Shown here in pieces: positions 8,760-17,797 of a stretch of 64,000 nucleotides of DNA. The notes beneath the pieces were generated by a model. That model did not search any database. It was not told the origin of the DNA and saw nothing but the letters and a program-made list of their open reading frames with translations. The translations under genes were made by a program, and so were the position numbers. The stretch is taken from NCBI RefSeq assembly GCF_003945545.1, contig NZ_CP029617.1, positions 6,475,001 through 6,539,000 of the forward strand, written 5' to 3'. Source of the DNA: Streptomyces sp. WAC 01529 (GTDB lineage Bacteria > Actinomycetota > Actinomycetes > Streptomycetales > Streptomycetaceae). Position 1 is the first letter of the stretch. Every line of letters starts with the position of its first letter.

Positions 8760-9982
8760 TTGTCGCCTCCGGCGTCCTTGTGGTTCGGGTTCTCCCAGAT
8801 GACCGTCGCGCCCATGCCGAAGCCGACGCACATGGTCGTGAGGCCGTAGCGCACCTCGGGCTGCTCCTCGAACTGCCGCGCCAGCTGCGTCATCAGGCGT
8901 ACGCCGGAGGAGGCGAGCGGGTGGCCGAAGGCGATGGCGCCGCCGTACTGGTTGACGCGCGCGTCGTCGTCCGCGATGCCGTAGTGCTCCAGGAAGGCGA
9001 GCACCTGCACGGCGAAGGCCTCGTTGATCTCGAAGAGGCCGATGTCGGAGATGGACAGGCCCGCCTTGGCGAGGGCCTTCTCCGTGGCCGGGATCGGGCC
9101 GTAGCCCATGACCTCCGGCTCGACGCCCGCGAAGGCGTACGAGACGAGGCGCATCTTGACCGGCAGGCCGTTCTCCCGCGCGAACTCCTCGGAGGCGATG
9201 AGGGAGGCGGTGGCGCCGTCGTTGAGACCGGCGGCGTTACCGGCCGTGACACGGCCGTGCGTACGGAACGGCGTCTTGAGCCCCGCGAGGTTCTCCAGGG
9301 TGGTCCCCGGGCGCATCGGCTCGTCGGCGGTGGCGAGGCCCCAGCCGGTCTCACCGGCCTCCGCGTTCGTCCGGCGTACGGAGATCGGCACCAGGTCGGC
9401 CTGGATCTTGCCGTCGGCGTAGGCCTTGGCGGCCTTCTCCTGCGAGCGCACGGCGTACTCGTCGGCGCGCAGCTTGGTGATGCTCGGGTAGCGGTCGTGC
9501 AGGTTCTCGGCGGTCATGCCCATGAACAGCGCGGACTCGTCCACGAGCTTCTCGCTCACGAACCGCGGGTTGGGGTCGACGCCCTCGCCCATGGGGTGGC
9601 GGCCCATGTGCTCGACACCACCGGCGACGGCGATGTCGTACGCGCCGAACGCCACGCTGCCGGCGACCGAGGTCACCGCGGTCAGGGCGCCCGCGCACAT
9701 GCGGTCGATGGAGTAGCCGGGCACGGACTGCGGCAGCCCGGCGAGGATGCCGGCGGTGCGGCCGATCGTCAGGCCCTGGTCGCCGATCTGCGTGGTCGCG
9801 GCGATGGCGACCTCGTCGATCTTGGCGGGGTCGAGGTCCGGGTTGCGGCGCAGCAGCTCCCGGATGGCCTTCACGACGAGGTCATCGGCACGGGTCTCGT
9901 GGTAGATGCCCTTCGGGCCCGCCTTGCCGAACGGGGTGCGGACGCCATCCACGAAGACGACGTCCCTGACGGTACGAGGCAC
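8756..9982 (-). CDS. fadA: Acetyl-CoA acyltransferase (3-ketoacyl-CoA thiolase)
   Basis: 408-residue thiolase, last step of beta-oxidation. Active-site residues are all present: nucleophile Cys96 in DRMCAGAL, NEAF at 320-323, His354 in GHPLASSG and Cys385 in CVGFGMG. First gene of the fadAB pair; it overlaps fadB by four bases. The promoter should lie within 9983-10060, where TACTTGCCGGTAA (about 10043-10055) resembles an inverted half-site of a TetR-type lipid regulator, a weak suggestion. Confidence 0.95.
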   Translation of the reverse strand: MPRTVRDVVFVDGVRTPFGKAGPKGIYHETRADDLVVKAIRELLRRNPDLDPAKIDEVAIAATTQIGDQGLTIGRTAGILAGLPQSVPGYSIDRMCAGALTAVTSVAGSVAFGAYDIAVAGGVEHMGRHPMGEGVDPNPRFVSEKLVDESALFMGMTAENLHDRYPSITKLRADEYAVRSQEKAAKAYADGKIQADLVPISVRRTNAEAGETGWGLATADEPMRPGTTLENLAGLKTPFRTHGRVTAGNAAGLNDGATASLIASEEFARENGLPVKMRLVSYAFAGVEPEVMGYGPIPATEKALAKAGLSISDIGLFEINEAFAVQVLAFLEHYGIADDDARVNQYGGAIAFGHPLASSGVRLMTQLARQFEEQPEVRYGLTTMCVGFGMGATVIWENPNHKDAGGDK

Positions 9983-10262
9983 GATGGCTCTCCTCCAGGG
10001 TGCGGTTGCGCCACACCTGCGGCGCGCTTCCTTCTCCCCACCCTACTTGCCGGTAACTATGCGGCCAAGGGAGGCCTCGGGGAGGCGAACGTCACACTTG
10101 CCCCGCCGCTCGGCGCGGGGTGGCTCCCGGGGCTCCCGGGGCGGGCCCCACGCTGTCGGGCGGGTCGCCCTGGGCGGCTGCCTGTGCCTGTGCCCGTGCC
10201 GGGGCCGACGCGGTCGATGGGCTCCCTCGCGTGGTGGCCCCGCGCGCCCTCCCAGAACGGGG

Positions 10263-10700
10263 GGTGCCGTTGGCGCGGGGGTGCGAGGCTCCCTCGCGTG
10301 GCGCCCTATTCCGCCCGCTTCGCGGCGGATGCTTCCCCACCCACCCACCCGTTCACCCCGAACCGGGGGGTGCCGTTGGGGCGGAGGGTGCGAGGCTCCC
10401 TCGCGTGGCGCCCTGTCCCGCCGCTCCGCGCCGGATGCTTCCCCACCCACCCGCCCGTTCGCCCTGCACCGGGGGGTGCCGTTGGGGCGGGGGTGCGAGG
10501 CTCTCTCGCGTGGCGCCCTATTCCGCCCGCTTCGCGGCGGATGCTTCCCCACCCACCCACCCACCCGTTCGCCCCGGACCGGGGGGTGCCGTAGGGGCGG
10601 GGGTGCGAGGCTCCCTCGCGTGGCGCCCTGTCCCGCCCGCTCCGCGCCGGATGCTTCCCCACCCACCCACCCGTTCGCCCCGAACCGGGGGGTGCCGTAG
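10263..10700. repeat. Tandem array, about 4 units of 106-110 bp
   Basis: The anchor GGGGGGTGCCGT recurs with TGCC starting at 10265, 10371, 10477, 10587 and 10693, i.e. spacings of 106, 106, 110 and 106. Each unit also contains GTGCGAGGCTCCCTCGCGTG and a CCCACCCACC run. The array fills most of the 1.16-kb gap between fadA and rnd. No convincing gene is seen in the gap: all frames stay open because of composition only. Confidence 0.85.
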
Positions 10701-10719
10701 GGGCGGGGCCCTACGGCAC
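10692..10719. other. Perfect 11-bp hairpin at the junction of two repeat arrays
   Basis: GTGCCGTAGGG (10692-10702), loop GCGGGG, CCCTACGGCAC (10709-10719). It ends the 106-bp array and precedes sequence that is largely the reverse complement of that array's unit (GTGAACGGGCGGGTGGGTGG, then GATCCGCCGCGAAGC). Confidence 0.8.
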
Positions 10720-10749
10720 TTGGTAGTGCCGGGTGAACGGGCGGGTGGG

Positions 10750-11070
10750 TGGGAGCGATCCGCCGCGAAGCGGCGGGACAGGGCCCACGGACGACGGGCA
10801 GGTTCACCATCCTGGCGATCCGCAGCCGAAGCGGGCGGAGCATGGGCCAGGGGCGACGGGCAGGTTCACCGCCGCGGGGATCCGCAGCCGAAGCGGGCGG
10901 GACAGGGCCTAGGGACGACGGGCGGGTTCACCGCCCCGGCAGTCCGCCGCCGGAGCGGGCGGGGCGGAGGCCAGGGACGACGGGCGGGTTCACCGCCCCG
11001 GCAGTCCGCCGCCGGAGCGGGCGGGGCAGAGGCCAGGGACGACGGGCAGGCTCACCATCCCGGCGATCCG
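10750..11070. repeat. Tandem array, 5 units of 62 bp
   Basis: GACGGGCAGG/GACGGGCGGG recurs at 10793, 10855, 10917, 10979 and 11041, exactly 62 bases apart, each followed by TTCACC (or CTCACC) and a CCGCAGCCGAAGCGGGCGG-like block. The unit shares blocks with the reverse complement of the 106-bp repeat, so the two arrays form one large inverted structure. Confidence 0.85.
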
Positions 11071-11141
11071 CCGCGGCGCGGGCGAACCGGGCCCCGCCGA
11101 CCCGGCCCCGCGAGGCAAGCCGAGCCCCGCCCGAGCCCCGC

Positions 11142-12416
11142 TCAGGAAAGCGCCGCCACCAAGGGCGACGTCACCTGGGAGATCTGCCAGTGCCGCGCCC
11201 CGTGCGCGGCCAGCGCCGACGCCACCGAGTCGGCGTCCACCTGAGCCGGAGGCTCCCAGCAGACCCGCCGGACCGTGTCCGGAGTGATCAGATTCTCCTG
11301 CGGCATGTTGAGGCCCTCGGCGAGCGAGGAGATCGCCGCCCGCGCCGCGGAGAGCCGCGCCGCGGCGGCGGGATCCCGGTCCGCCCAGGACCGCGGCGGC
11401 GGAGGCCCGCTCACCGTCTGCCCGGGCTGCGGAAGCTCCGCGTCCGGCAGCGCCTTGGCGCGGTCCACCGCGGCCTGCCACTGCTCCAGCTGACGCCGCC
11501 CCATGCGGTGCCCGAACCCGGGCAGCGCGGCGAGCGCGTGCGCGTTCGCCGGCAGGGCGAGCGCCGCCTCCACGATCGCCCCGTCACTGAGCACCTTGCC
11601 CGGCGACACGTCACGCCGCTGCGCGATCCGGTCCCGCGCGGTCCACAGCTCCCGCACGACCGCCATCTGCCGGCGCCGCCGCACCTTGTGCATGCCGGAC
11701 GTCCGGCGCCAGGGGTCCTTGCGGGGCGGCGCGGGCGGCGCGGAGGCGATGGCGTCGAACTCCTCGTGGGCCCACTCCAGCTTGCCCTGCCGGTCCAGCT
11801 CCTTCTCCAGGGCGTCCCGCAGGTCGACGAGCAGCTCGACGTCGAGCGCCGCGTACCGCAGCCAGGGCTCGGGCAGCGGCCGGGTCGACCAGTCGACGGC
11901 GGAGTGCCCCTTCTCCAGTACGTAGCCGAGTACGCCCTCGACCATCGCGCCGAGCCCCACCCGGGGGAACCCGGCGAGCCGCCCCGCCAGCTCCGTGTCG
12001 AAGATCCGCGACGGAACCATGCCTATCTCCCGCAGGCACGGCAGGTCCTGGGTGGCGGCGTGCAGCACCCACTCGGTGTCGCCGATGGCCTCGCCGAGGC
12101 CCGAGAGGTCGGGGCAGGCGACGGGGTCGATGAGCGCGGAGCCCGCGCCCTCGCGGCGGAGCTGGACGAGATAGGCGCGCTGGCCGTACCGGTAGCCGGA
12201 CGCGCGTTCGGCGTCGACGGCGACGGGGCCGGTGCCACGGGCATAGGCGGCGATCACCGCGGCGAGGGATTCCTCGTCGGCGATGACCGGAGGAATGCCG
12301 TCACGCGGCTCGAGCAAAGGGGTCGGCAGCCCTTCGGAAGCGAGGCCGTCGTCCGGAGGGGCGCCTCCGGTGGTTCGCAGTGAGCTGTCTGCTGCGGTCT
12401 CTTGGGCGTCGGTCAC
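11142..12416 (-). CDS. rnd: Ribonuclease D-like 3'-5' exoribonuclease
   Basis: 424 residues. The DEDD exonuclease domain shows VDAERASGYRYGQ (ExoI), HAATQDLPCL (ExoII) and YAALDVELL (ExoIII), followed by an HRDC domain around NAHALAALPGFGHRMGRRQL and a C-terminal extension that is usual in actinobacterial homologues. Expected role: 3' maturation or turnover of structured RNA. The GTG start at 12416 gives an acidic N-terminal extension of about 40 residues before the domain; an internal start cannot be excluded. It lies in a conserved block with the DUF3000 gene and hemE. Confidence 0.9.
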   Translation of the reverse strand: MTDAQETAADSSLRTTGGAPPDDGLASEGLPTPLLEPRDGIPPVIADEESLAAVIAAYARGTGPVAVDAERASGYRYGQRAYLVQLRREGAGSALIDPVACPDLSGLGEAIGDTEWVLHAATQDLPCLREIGMVPSRIFDTELAGRLAGFPRVGLGAMVEGVLGYVLEKGHSAVDWSTRPLPEPWLRYAALDVELLVDLRDALEKELDRQGKLEWAHEEFDAIASAPPAPPRKDPWRRTSGMHKVRRRRQMAVVRELWTARDRIAQRRDVSPGKVLSDGAIVEAALALPANAHALAALPGFGHRMGRRQLEQWQAAVDRAKALPDAELPQPGQTVSGPPPPRSWADRDPAAAARLSAARAAISSLAEGLNMPQENLITPDTVRRVCWEPPAQVDADSVASALAAHGARHWQISQVTSPLVAALS

Positions 12417-12442
12417 CTGTCAAGGGTATCTGTGTATGCACG

Positions 12443-12476
12443 GCGCCCGTCGACGGAACGTTCCGTCGACGGGCGC
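12443..12476. terminator. Palindromic terminator after the LuxR-type regulator
   Basis: GCGCCCGTCGACGGAA, two-base centre CG, then TTCCGTCGACGGGCGC: a 16-bp perfect stem. It lies 19 bases past the regulator's stop on the minus strand and 27 bases before rnd. Confidence 0.85.
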
Positions 12477-12494
12477 GGGAGGGTTGTAAATCAG

Positions 12495-13157
12495 TCAGTG
12501 GATGATTCCGGTGCGCAGCGCGACCGCCACCATCCCTGCCCGGTCGCCCGTGCCGAGCTTGCGCGCGATCCGGGCGAGGTGGCTCTTCACGGTGAGGGCC
12601 GACAGGCCCATGGAGACGCCGATGGCCTTGTTCGACTGGCCTTCGGCGACGAGCCGGAGCACCTCGACCTCACGTCCGGACAGCTCGCGGTAGCCGCCGG
12701 GGTGGCTCGGGGTGCCCGGAGGGCGGCGGTGCATTCGGGCGGCGGCCGAGCCGATGGGAGCGGCGCCGGGGCGGGTGGGGAGTCCGACGTTCGTACGGGT
12801 GCCGGTGACGACGTAGCCCTTGACGCCGCCCGCGAGGGCGTTGCGCACGGCACCGATGTCGTCGGCGGCGGAGAGGGCGAGGCCGTTGGGCCAGCCCGCG
12901 GCACGGGTCTCGGAGAGGAGCGTCAGGCCGGAGCCGTCGGGGAGGTGGACGTCTGCGACGCAGATGTCCCGGGGGTTGCCGATGCGGGGACGAGCCTCCG
13001 CGATCGACGAGGCCTCGATGACGTCGCGTACACCGAGCGCCCACAGATGGCGGGTGACGGTGGAACGGACGCGGGGGTCGGCCACGACGACCATGGCGGT
13101 CGGCTTGTTCGGGCGGTAGGCGACCAGGCTTGCAGGCTGCTCGAGGAGAACGGACAC
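12495..13157 (-). CDS. LuxR-family response regulator
   Basis: 220 residues. The receiver-like domain (about 20-125) keeps an Asp at 69 (ICVADVHLPDGSG), in the position of the phospho-acceptor; the LuxR DNA-binding helix-turn-helix covers about 157-218 (LSGREVEVLRLVAEGQSNK). I use the GTG at 13157 because AGGAGG lies just before it; the frame extends upstream to 13259 without a ribosome site. No histidine kinase is adjacent, so it is an orphan. Targets unknown. Confidence 0.85.
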   Translation of the reverse strand: MSVLLEQPASLVAYRPNKPTAMVVVADPRVRSTVTRHLWALGVRDVIEASSIAEARPRIGNPRDICVADVHLPDGSGLTLLSETRAAGWPNGLALSAADDIGAVRNALAGGVKGYVVTGTRTNVGLPTRPGAAPIGSAAARMHRRPPGTPSHPGGYRELSGREVEVLRLVAEGQSNKAIGVSMGLSALTVKSHLARIARKLGTGDRAGMVAVALRTGIIH

Positions 13158-13390
13158 CAGGCCTCCTGGGGGGAGCGGGGGGAGGGGGGACGGGACCGGC
13201 TCGGGGATGAAGCCGGGACGAACCATGCTTTTCAAGGTCACAAACCTCTTCGGCAGCAAACCCGCCAGCCTTTAGGAATGATCACGATTTGATGAGTGTC
13301 AATCGGGACAATTAGGACACGTACTCGACCACCCGAAGACCATTCCGAACCCTCACCCTCCCGAGGGACAGCAAAAGCGCCAACGAAAGA

Positions 13391-13415
13391 GCCCCGCGGC
13401 ACGAGGCCACGGGGC
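13391..13415 (-). terminator. Probable terminator after the DUF3000 gene
   Basis: GCCCCGCGGC (13391-13400), loop ACGAG, GCCACGGGGC: a 10-bp stem with one mismatch, followed on the minus strand by a T-rich stretch (CTCTTTCG...CTTTT). The rest of 13158-13477 is non-coding and should hold the regulator's promoter. Confidence 0.65.
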
Positions 13416-13477
13416 GAGCAAGGTTCCTACGACCGCCAGGACGGCTCCTGCGGCCATCGAGACGGTTCCCGCGACCC

Positions 13478-14143
13478 TCAGGGAGAAAGCGGCCCCCGCC
13501 GCTGCGGCAGCGACACCACCGACCCGTCCCCGGAGCCGGGCCCTACCGGCGGCAGCCCCGCGACCTGGCAGAGCAGCTCGCACCACGCCGCCAGATGCGC
13601 CCCCGTGTCCGGCACCCCGCCGCTCCCCTCGCGAGGCGTCCAGGACGCCCGGATCTCGATCTGCGAGGCGGGCGGACGCTCCGAGAGCCCCCCGAAGTAG
13701 TACGAGCCCGCGCGGGTCACCGTGCCGCTCGCCTCCCCGACCGAGAGCCCGCGCGAGCGCAGCGCCCCGGTCAGCCACGACCAGCAGACCTCCGGCAGCA
13801 GCGGATCCGCCGCCATCTCCGGCTCCAGCTCCGCCCGCACCAGCGTCACGAGCCGGAACGTGCCCTGCCAGGCATCGTGCCCCGCCGGATCGTGGAGCAG
13901 CACGAGCCGCCCGTCCGCGAGGTCCTCCTCGCCGTCCACGACCGCCGCCTCCAGCGCGTACGCGTACGGCGCGAGCCGCTGCGGCGGCCGCGTCGGATCG
14001 ATCTCGATCTCCGGCCGCAGCCGTGCCTCCCGCAGCGCCTCGACCGCCGCGCGGAAGGGCGGCGGAGCCGCATCCGCCACTTTCCCCTCCGAACCGTCCA
14101 TCTCTCCAGCGCCGTCCGACCGTTGTCCCTGAGCCGCAGCCAT
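13478..14143 (-). CDS. DUF3000 family protein
   Basis: 221 residues, cytoplasmic, no catalytic motif that I can name. Family-like stretches are PPFRAAVEALREARLRPEIE and ESGLSVG-type sequence (here RGLSVGEASGTVTRAGS). DUF3000 genes are regularly found beside hemE and rnd in actinomycetes, as here. The frame is open far upstream, but the ATG at 14143 fits the family start. It is divergent from hemE with 85 bases between, so both promoters must lie there. Function unknown. Confidence 0.8.
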   Translation of the reverse strand: MAAAQGQRSDGAGEMDGSEGKVADAAPPPFRAAVEALREARLRPEIEIDPTRPPQRLAPYAYALEAAVVDGEEDLADGRLVLLHDPAGHDAWQGTFRLVTLVRAELEPEMAADPLLPEVCWSWLTGALRSRGLSVGEASGTVTRAGSYYFGGLSERPPASQIEIRASWTPREGSGGVPDTGAHLAAWCELLCQVAGLPPVGPGSGDGSVVSLPQRRGPLSP

Positions 14144-14228
14144 GCGGGGAAGGTTAAGGGGAACGGCGCCTTCGCGCAGGGAGAGACACCCGTGAGGGGG
14201 TCGCCGGTCAACGTGCGAGACTTTCCGC

Positions 14229-15302
14229 GTGAGTGCCAACAACAGCCAGAGCCCGACGGGCCGGCAGAACGCAGCGACGTACGACTCCCCCTTCATGAAG
14301 GCGTGCAGGCGCGAGGCCGTGCCGCACACGCCGGTCTGGTTCATGCGGCAGGCGGGGCGCTCACTGCCCGAGTACCGCAAGGTCCGCGAGGGCACCGCCA
14401 TGCTGGAGTCCTGCATGCGGCCCGACCTCGTCACCGAGATCACGCTGCAGCCGGTGCGCCGCCACCACGTGGACGCGGCGGTCTACTTCAGCGACATCGT
14501 CGTACCGCTGAAGGCGATCGGCGTCGACCTCGACATCAAGCCCGGCATCGGACCGGTCGTCGAGAACCCCATCCGCTCGCGCGCCGACCTCGCGCAGCTG
14601 CGCGACCTCACCCCGGACGACGTCCACTACGTCACCGAGGCGATCGGGATGCTCACGGGTGAGCTGGGCTCCACCCCGCTCATCGGGTTCGCCGGGGCGC
14701 CGTTCACCCTCGCGAGCTACCTCGTCGAGGGCGGCCCGAGCCGCAACCACGAGCACACCAAGGCGCTGATGTACGGCGACCCGCAGCTCTGGGCGGACCT
14801 GCTCGACCGGCTCGCGGAGATCACCAGCGCCTTCCTGAAGGTGCAGATCGAGGCGGGCGCCAGCGCCGTGCAGCTCTTCGACTCGTGGGTGGGCGCGCTG
14901 TCGCCCGCCGACTACCGCCGCTCGGTGATGCCCGCGTCGGCGAAGGTGTTCGACGCGGTCGCCTCGTACGGCGTGCCCCGGATCCACTTCGGCGTCGGCA
15001 CGGGCGAGCTGCTCGGGCTGATGGGCGGGGCGGGCGCCGATGTCGTGGGCGTCGACTGGCGGGTGCCGATGGACGAGGCCGCGCGCCGCGTCGGCCCCGG
15101 CAAGGCGCTCCAGGGCAACCTCGACCCGGCCGTCCTCTTCTCCACGCGCGAGGCCGTCGAGACGAAGACCGACGAGGTGCTCGCCGCCGCGAAGGACCTG
15201 GAGGGCCACATCTTCAACCTCGGCCACGGCGTCCTGCCGACCACCGACCCCGAGGCGCTGACCCGGCTCGTGGAGTACGTCCACACGCGTACGGCTGTCT
15301 GA
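14229..15302 (+). CDS. hemE: Uroporphyrinogen decarboxylase
   Basis: 357 residues. Decarboxylates the four acetate side chains of uroporphyrinogen III to coproporphyrinogen III. The signature PVWFMRQAGRSLPEYR, the substrate Asp in YFSDIVVPL, GFAGAPFTLASYL and the C-terminal NLGHGVLP are all intact. GTG start with no clear Shine-Dalgarno sequence, so the message may be leaderless. Works with hemY and hemQ at 27.3-29.5 kb in the coproporphyrin-dependent route. Ends in a strong hairpin. Confidence 0.96.
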   Translation: MSANNSQSPTGRQNAATYDSPFMKACRREAVPHTPVWFMRQAGRSLPEYRKVREGTAMLESCMRPDLVTEITLQPVRRHHVDAAVYFSDIVVPLKAIGVDLDIKPGIGPVVENPIRSRADLAQLRDLTPDDVHYVTEAIGMLTGELGSTPLIGFAGAPFTLASYLVEGGPSRNHEHTKALMYGDPQLWADLLDRLAEITSAFLKVQIEAGASAVQLFDSWVGALSPADYRRSVMPASAKVFDAVASYGVPRIHFGVGTGELLGLMGGAGADVVGVDWRVPMDEAARRVGPGKALQGNLDPAVLFSTREAVETKTDEVLAAAKDLEGHIFNLGHGVLPTTDPEALTRLVEYVHTRTAV

Positions 15303-15348
15303 GAAATCCCGGCTGTCCATGGTGTGACGGCTGTCTGAAGAATGTCCG

Positions 15349-15384
15349 AAAAGGGTCCCTCTCCGGCCGGACGGGGACCCTTTT
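15349..15384. terminator. Bidirectional terminator between hemE and the polysaccharide cluster
   Basis: AAAAGGGTCCC (15349-15359) pairs with GGGACCCTTTT (15374-15384), giving an A-run and a T-run on the two sides as expected for termination in both directions. Confidence 0.9.
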
Positions 15385-16088
15385 CACGGTTCGCTCGTCA
15401 TACCGGGCGTACCTTTTTGGCCGCTGGGCCGCCCCACGGGCACGTCCACGCGCGGCGGCTGCGTCCATGGATTGGGCCCCGCCCCCGGCACCGCGCAGTG
15501 CACCCCGGCGCCGCGCAGCGCGGCGGTGCGCTCCGCCAGCCCGGTCAGCGCGGGCGGCACGCCGTACACGAGGTGGCAGAAGTGCTCGGGGGAGTGCCGG
15601 GCCGTCCAGGGCGGGGCGGTGAACGCGCGCAGATACGTCGACCAGTGCCCCTCGAACGTGACGATCAGGTCGGCGAGGCGGGCGTACCCGGGCGCGGGGT
15701 GCACGCCCGGGTTGAGCACCACCGTCCGCGCGCCCCGCTCCCGCGCCGCGCGGACCAGGCGCCGGCAGTGCCGCAGCTCGCGGCGGCCGGGGGAGACCTG
15801 GTCGAGGAAGCAGCCGTCCACCTCGTACCAGGAGCGGTGCCGGTCCACGTCGTCGGCGACCGCCTTCGGTGACCGCCGCCCGTACGCCGTGTCGACGTAC
15901 CCGAGGACCCGGACCCCCGCCTCCCGCAGCGCTCGCGCGGCGTCGGCGAAGGCCGGGTCGGGGGCCGCGCCCGGACCGTCGGCGGCGTTGAGGACGACGC
16001 CGTACAGCCGGGGCGCGGCCGCCACGAGCGCCCGCCAGGCTGCGGGGTCCGCGGCCGGGTGGACGTAGAGCGGGACCAGCAGGGTCAT
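15384..16088 (-). CDS. Spherulin-4-like (Sph3/GH135-type) glycoside hydrolase
   Basis: 234 residues resembling the spherulation-specific family 4 TIM barrel: N-terminal LLVPLYVHPAADPAAW, middle GYVDTAYGRRS, then EVDGCFLDQVSP and LADLIVTFEGHW with the acidic residues expected in the active site. Relatives are Aspergillus Sph3 (GH135) and, more distantly, the hydrolase domain of PelA; they cut alpha-1,4-linked GalNAc-type polymers. No signal peptide is seen, unlike fungal Sph3, so it may act inside the cell or on the nascent chain. It overlaps the epimerase gene by ATGA and is the last gene of the cluster. Confidence 0.75.
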   Translation of the reverse strand: MTLLVPLYVHPAADPAAWRALVAAAPRLYGVVLNAADGPGAAPDPAFADAARALREAGVRVLGYVDTAYGRRSPKAVADDVDRHRSWYEVDGCFLDQVSPGRRELRHCRRLVRAARERGARTVVLNPGVHPAPGYARLADLIVTFEGHWSTYLRAFTAPPWTARHSPEHFCHLVYGVPPALTGLAERTAALRGAGVHCAVPGAGPNPWTQPPRVDVPVGRPSGQKGTPGMTSEP

Positions 16089-17011
16089 CGGGGGTCCCCG
16101 GTGACCGGCGCGAGGTGCGGCGCGCCGTCCGCGGCCCAGAGCGCGGCGAGGGACTCGCGCAGCGTGAACCGCGGCTGCCAGCCCAGCTCCCACTCCGCGG
16201 CGGTGACATCGGAGCACTGCCAGGGCACCGCCGTCGAACGGCCCACCGCGCCGAGCGTCTCCTCCACGTCCCCGGTGAAGCCCGCGGCGGCGGCCAGGCC
16301 GTGTGCCAGGTCGCGCACCGGGGCGGCCCGGCCGCTGCCGATGTTGAGCAGCCGCGGCAGCCGCCCGGGCAGGGCGAGCGCGAGCGCCACGGCCTGCGCC
16401 ACATCGCGTACGTCGACGAAGTCCCGGTGCGCCGAGAGGTCACCGACGCGCACCGCGCCGTGCGGGGTCCGCACCAGCGCGCGGCTCAGCTCGGCGGTGA
16501 GGCGGCCGGGGAGACCGGCCGGGGGAGCGCCGGGGCCCACCGGGTTGGTGACCCGCAACACCAGGGCGTCGAGCCGCGTCTCCAGGACGGCGAGGGTCCC
16601 GGCCAGCTTCGTGGCGCCGTAAGGGGTGACGGGGCGTGCGGGGGCGTCCTCGGCGGTCCGCTCGCCGACCGCGCCGGGCCCGTACTCGGCCGCCGAGCCG
16701 AGGTGCACCAGGCGCGCGGTGGGCACCGCGGCCCGCATCGCCTCACAGAGGGCCGCGGGGCCGCGGGAGTTGACCTCGGCGAGGGTGAGCGTGCTGCCGC
16801 CGACCGCGCCCGCGCAGTTGACCACGGCGTCCGGCGCGGCCCGGCCGAGCTGTTCGGCGAGCGCCTCGGGCGTGCTGGTGGCGAGGTCGATCCGGTGGTC
16901 GTCGACGGGGGCGCGGCCGCCGCGGAGCAGCCGCACGCCCGGCAGGGCGCGCAGCCGCTCGGCGATGTGCCCGCCCAGATATCCGGTGGAGCCCAGGACG
17001 AGTATGCGCAC
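16085..17011 (-). CDS. NAD-dependent sugar epimerase/dehydratase (extended SDR)
   Basis: 308 residues. Rossmann motif GSTGYLGGH at 7-15, Ser-x-x-Glu near GSAAEYGPG, catalytic YGATK (Tyr-x-x-x-Lys), and a substrate region VGDLSAHRDFVDVRDVA typical of nucleotide-sugar SDRs. Likely supplies an altered hexose or hexosamine nucleotide, for instance by 4-epimerisation, to the glycosyltransferase of the cluster. GTG start seven bases after the nucleotidyltransferase stop; overlaps the spherulin-like gene. The exact substrate cannot be read from sequence. Confidence 0.85.
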   Translation of the reverse strand: MRILVLGSTGYLGGHIAERLRALPGVRLLRGGRAPVDDHRIDLATSTPEALAEQLGRAAPDAVVNCAGAVGGSTLTLAEVNSRGPAALCEAMRAAVPTARLVHLGSAAEYGPGAVGERTAEDAPARPVTPYGATKLAGTLAVLETRLDALVLRVTNPVGPGAPPAGLPGRLTAELSRALVRTPHGAVRVGDLSAHRDFVDVRDVAQAVALALALPGRLPRLLNIGSGRAAPVRDLAHGLAAAAGFTGDVEETLGAVGRSTAVPWQCSDVTAAEWELGWQPRFTLRESLAALWAADGAPHLAPVTGDPR

Positions 17012-17018
17012 GGTCTCG

Positions 17019-17732
17019 TCACGCTCCCTTGAGGAGGAGGGAGCGGTGGGTGGTGAACTCCGCGTTGGCCCTGTCGTAGTCGTCGGGGCGGCCGATGTCG
17101 AGCCAGTATCCGTCGAACTCGTAGGCGTGCGGGGGCGTTTGGGCCTTCAGCAGGTCGAGGACCAGCTCGTCGAAGCCGAGCGGGAGCCCCGGGGTGTAGG
17201 GGGCGAGCGTGTCGCGCGAGACGCCGTACACACCCATGGAGACGCGGTAGTCGATGCTCGGCTTCTCCGTGAAGGCGACCACGCGCTCCGATTCGGTGGT
17301 GAGCACGCCGAAGTCGATGCGCACCTCGCGGGCGTACGTCGCTATGGTCAGCGGCGCTCCCGAAGAGCGGTGGTTGTTCAGTACGTCCGCGTAGTCGAGG
17401 TCGGTGAGGATGTCGCCGTTCATCACGAGGAAGTGCTCGGGCAGCCGGTCCATCATGGTCAGGAGCGGGCCCATGGTGCCGAGCGGGCTGTCCTCGGTGG
17501 AGTAGCCGACGCGCAGGCCCCATCGGGAGCCGTTGCCGACGTAGGCGCGGATGATGTGGCCGAGGTGGCCGATGGCGATGGTGCAGCTGGAGAATCCGGC
17601 GGACGCCAGCTGGCGCAGCACGATCTCCAGGATGGCGTGCTGGTCGCCGATGGGGACGAGCGGCTTGGGCAGCGCGGTGGTGTACGGCCGGAGCCGGACG
17701 CCCTTGCCGCCGGCGAGGATGACAGCGTGCAT
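17019..17732 (-). CDS. NDP-sugar nucleotidyltransferase
   Basis: 237 residues. N-terminal MHAVILAGGKGVRLRPYT and PKPLVPIGD are the nucleotide-binding signature of the RmlA/GalU/GlmU-type superfamily; EKP and GYWLDIGRPDDYDRA complete it. Makes an NDP-hexose from sugar-1-phosphate. The open frame runs far upstream, but the ATG at 17732 has GGGAG before it and begins exactly at the conserved fold. It forms an operon with the dehydratase upstream (65 bases) and the epimerase downstream (7 bases). Confidence 0.9.
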   Translation of the reverse strand: MHAVILAGGKGVRLRPYTTALPKPLVPIGDQHAILEIVLRQLASAGFSSCTIAIGHLGHIIRAYVGNGSRWGLRVGYSTEDSPLGTMGPLLTMMDRLPEHFLVMNGDILTDLDYADVLNNHRSSGAPLTIATYAREVRIDFGVLTTESERVVAFTEKPSIDYRVSMGVYGVSRDTLAPYTPGLPLGFDELVLDLLKAQTPPHAYEFDGYWLDIGRPDDYDRANAEFTTHRSLLLKGA

Positions 17733-17797
17733 GGTCGTTCTCCCTTGCGCAGTGGGTGAGTTGAGCCGTGGTGGGGCGGTGTCGGTCGCGCGGGGCG

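Noticed and set aside
10263..11070. Possible CRISPR array
   Set aside because: Units are directly tandem with no unique spacers, too long, and no cas genes are near.
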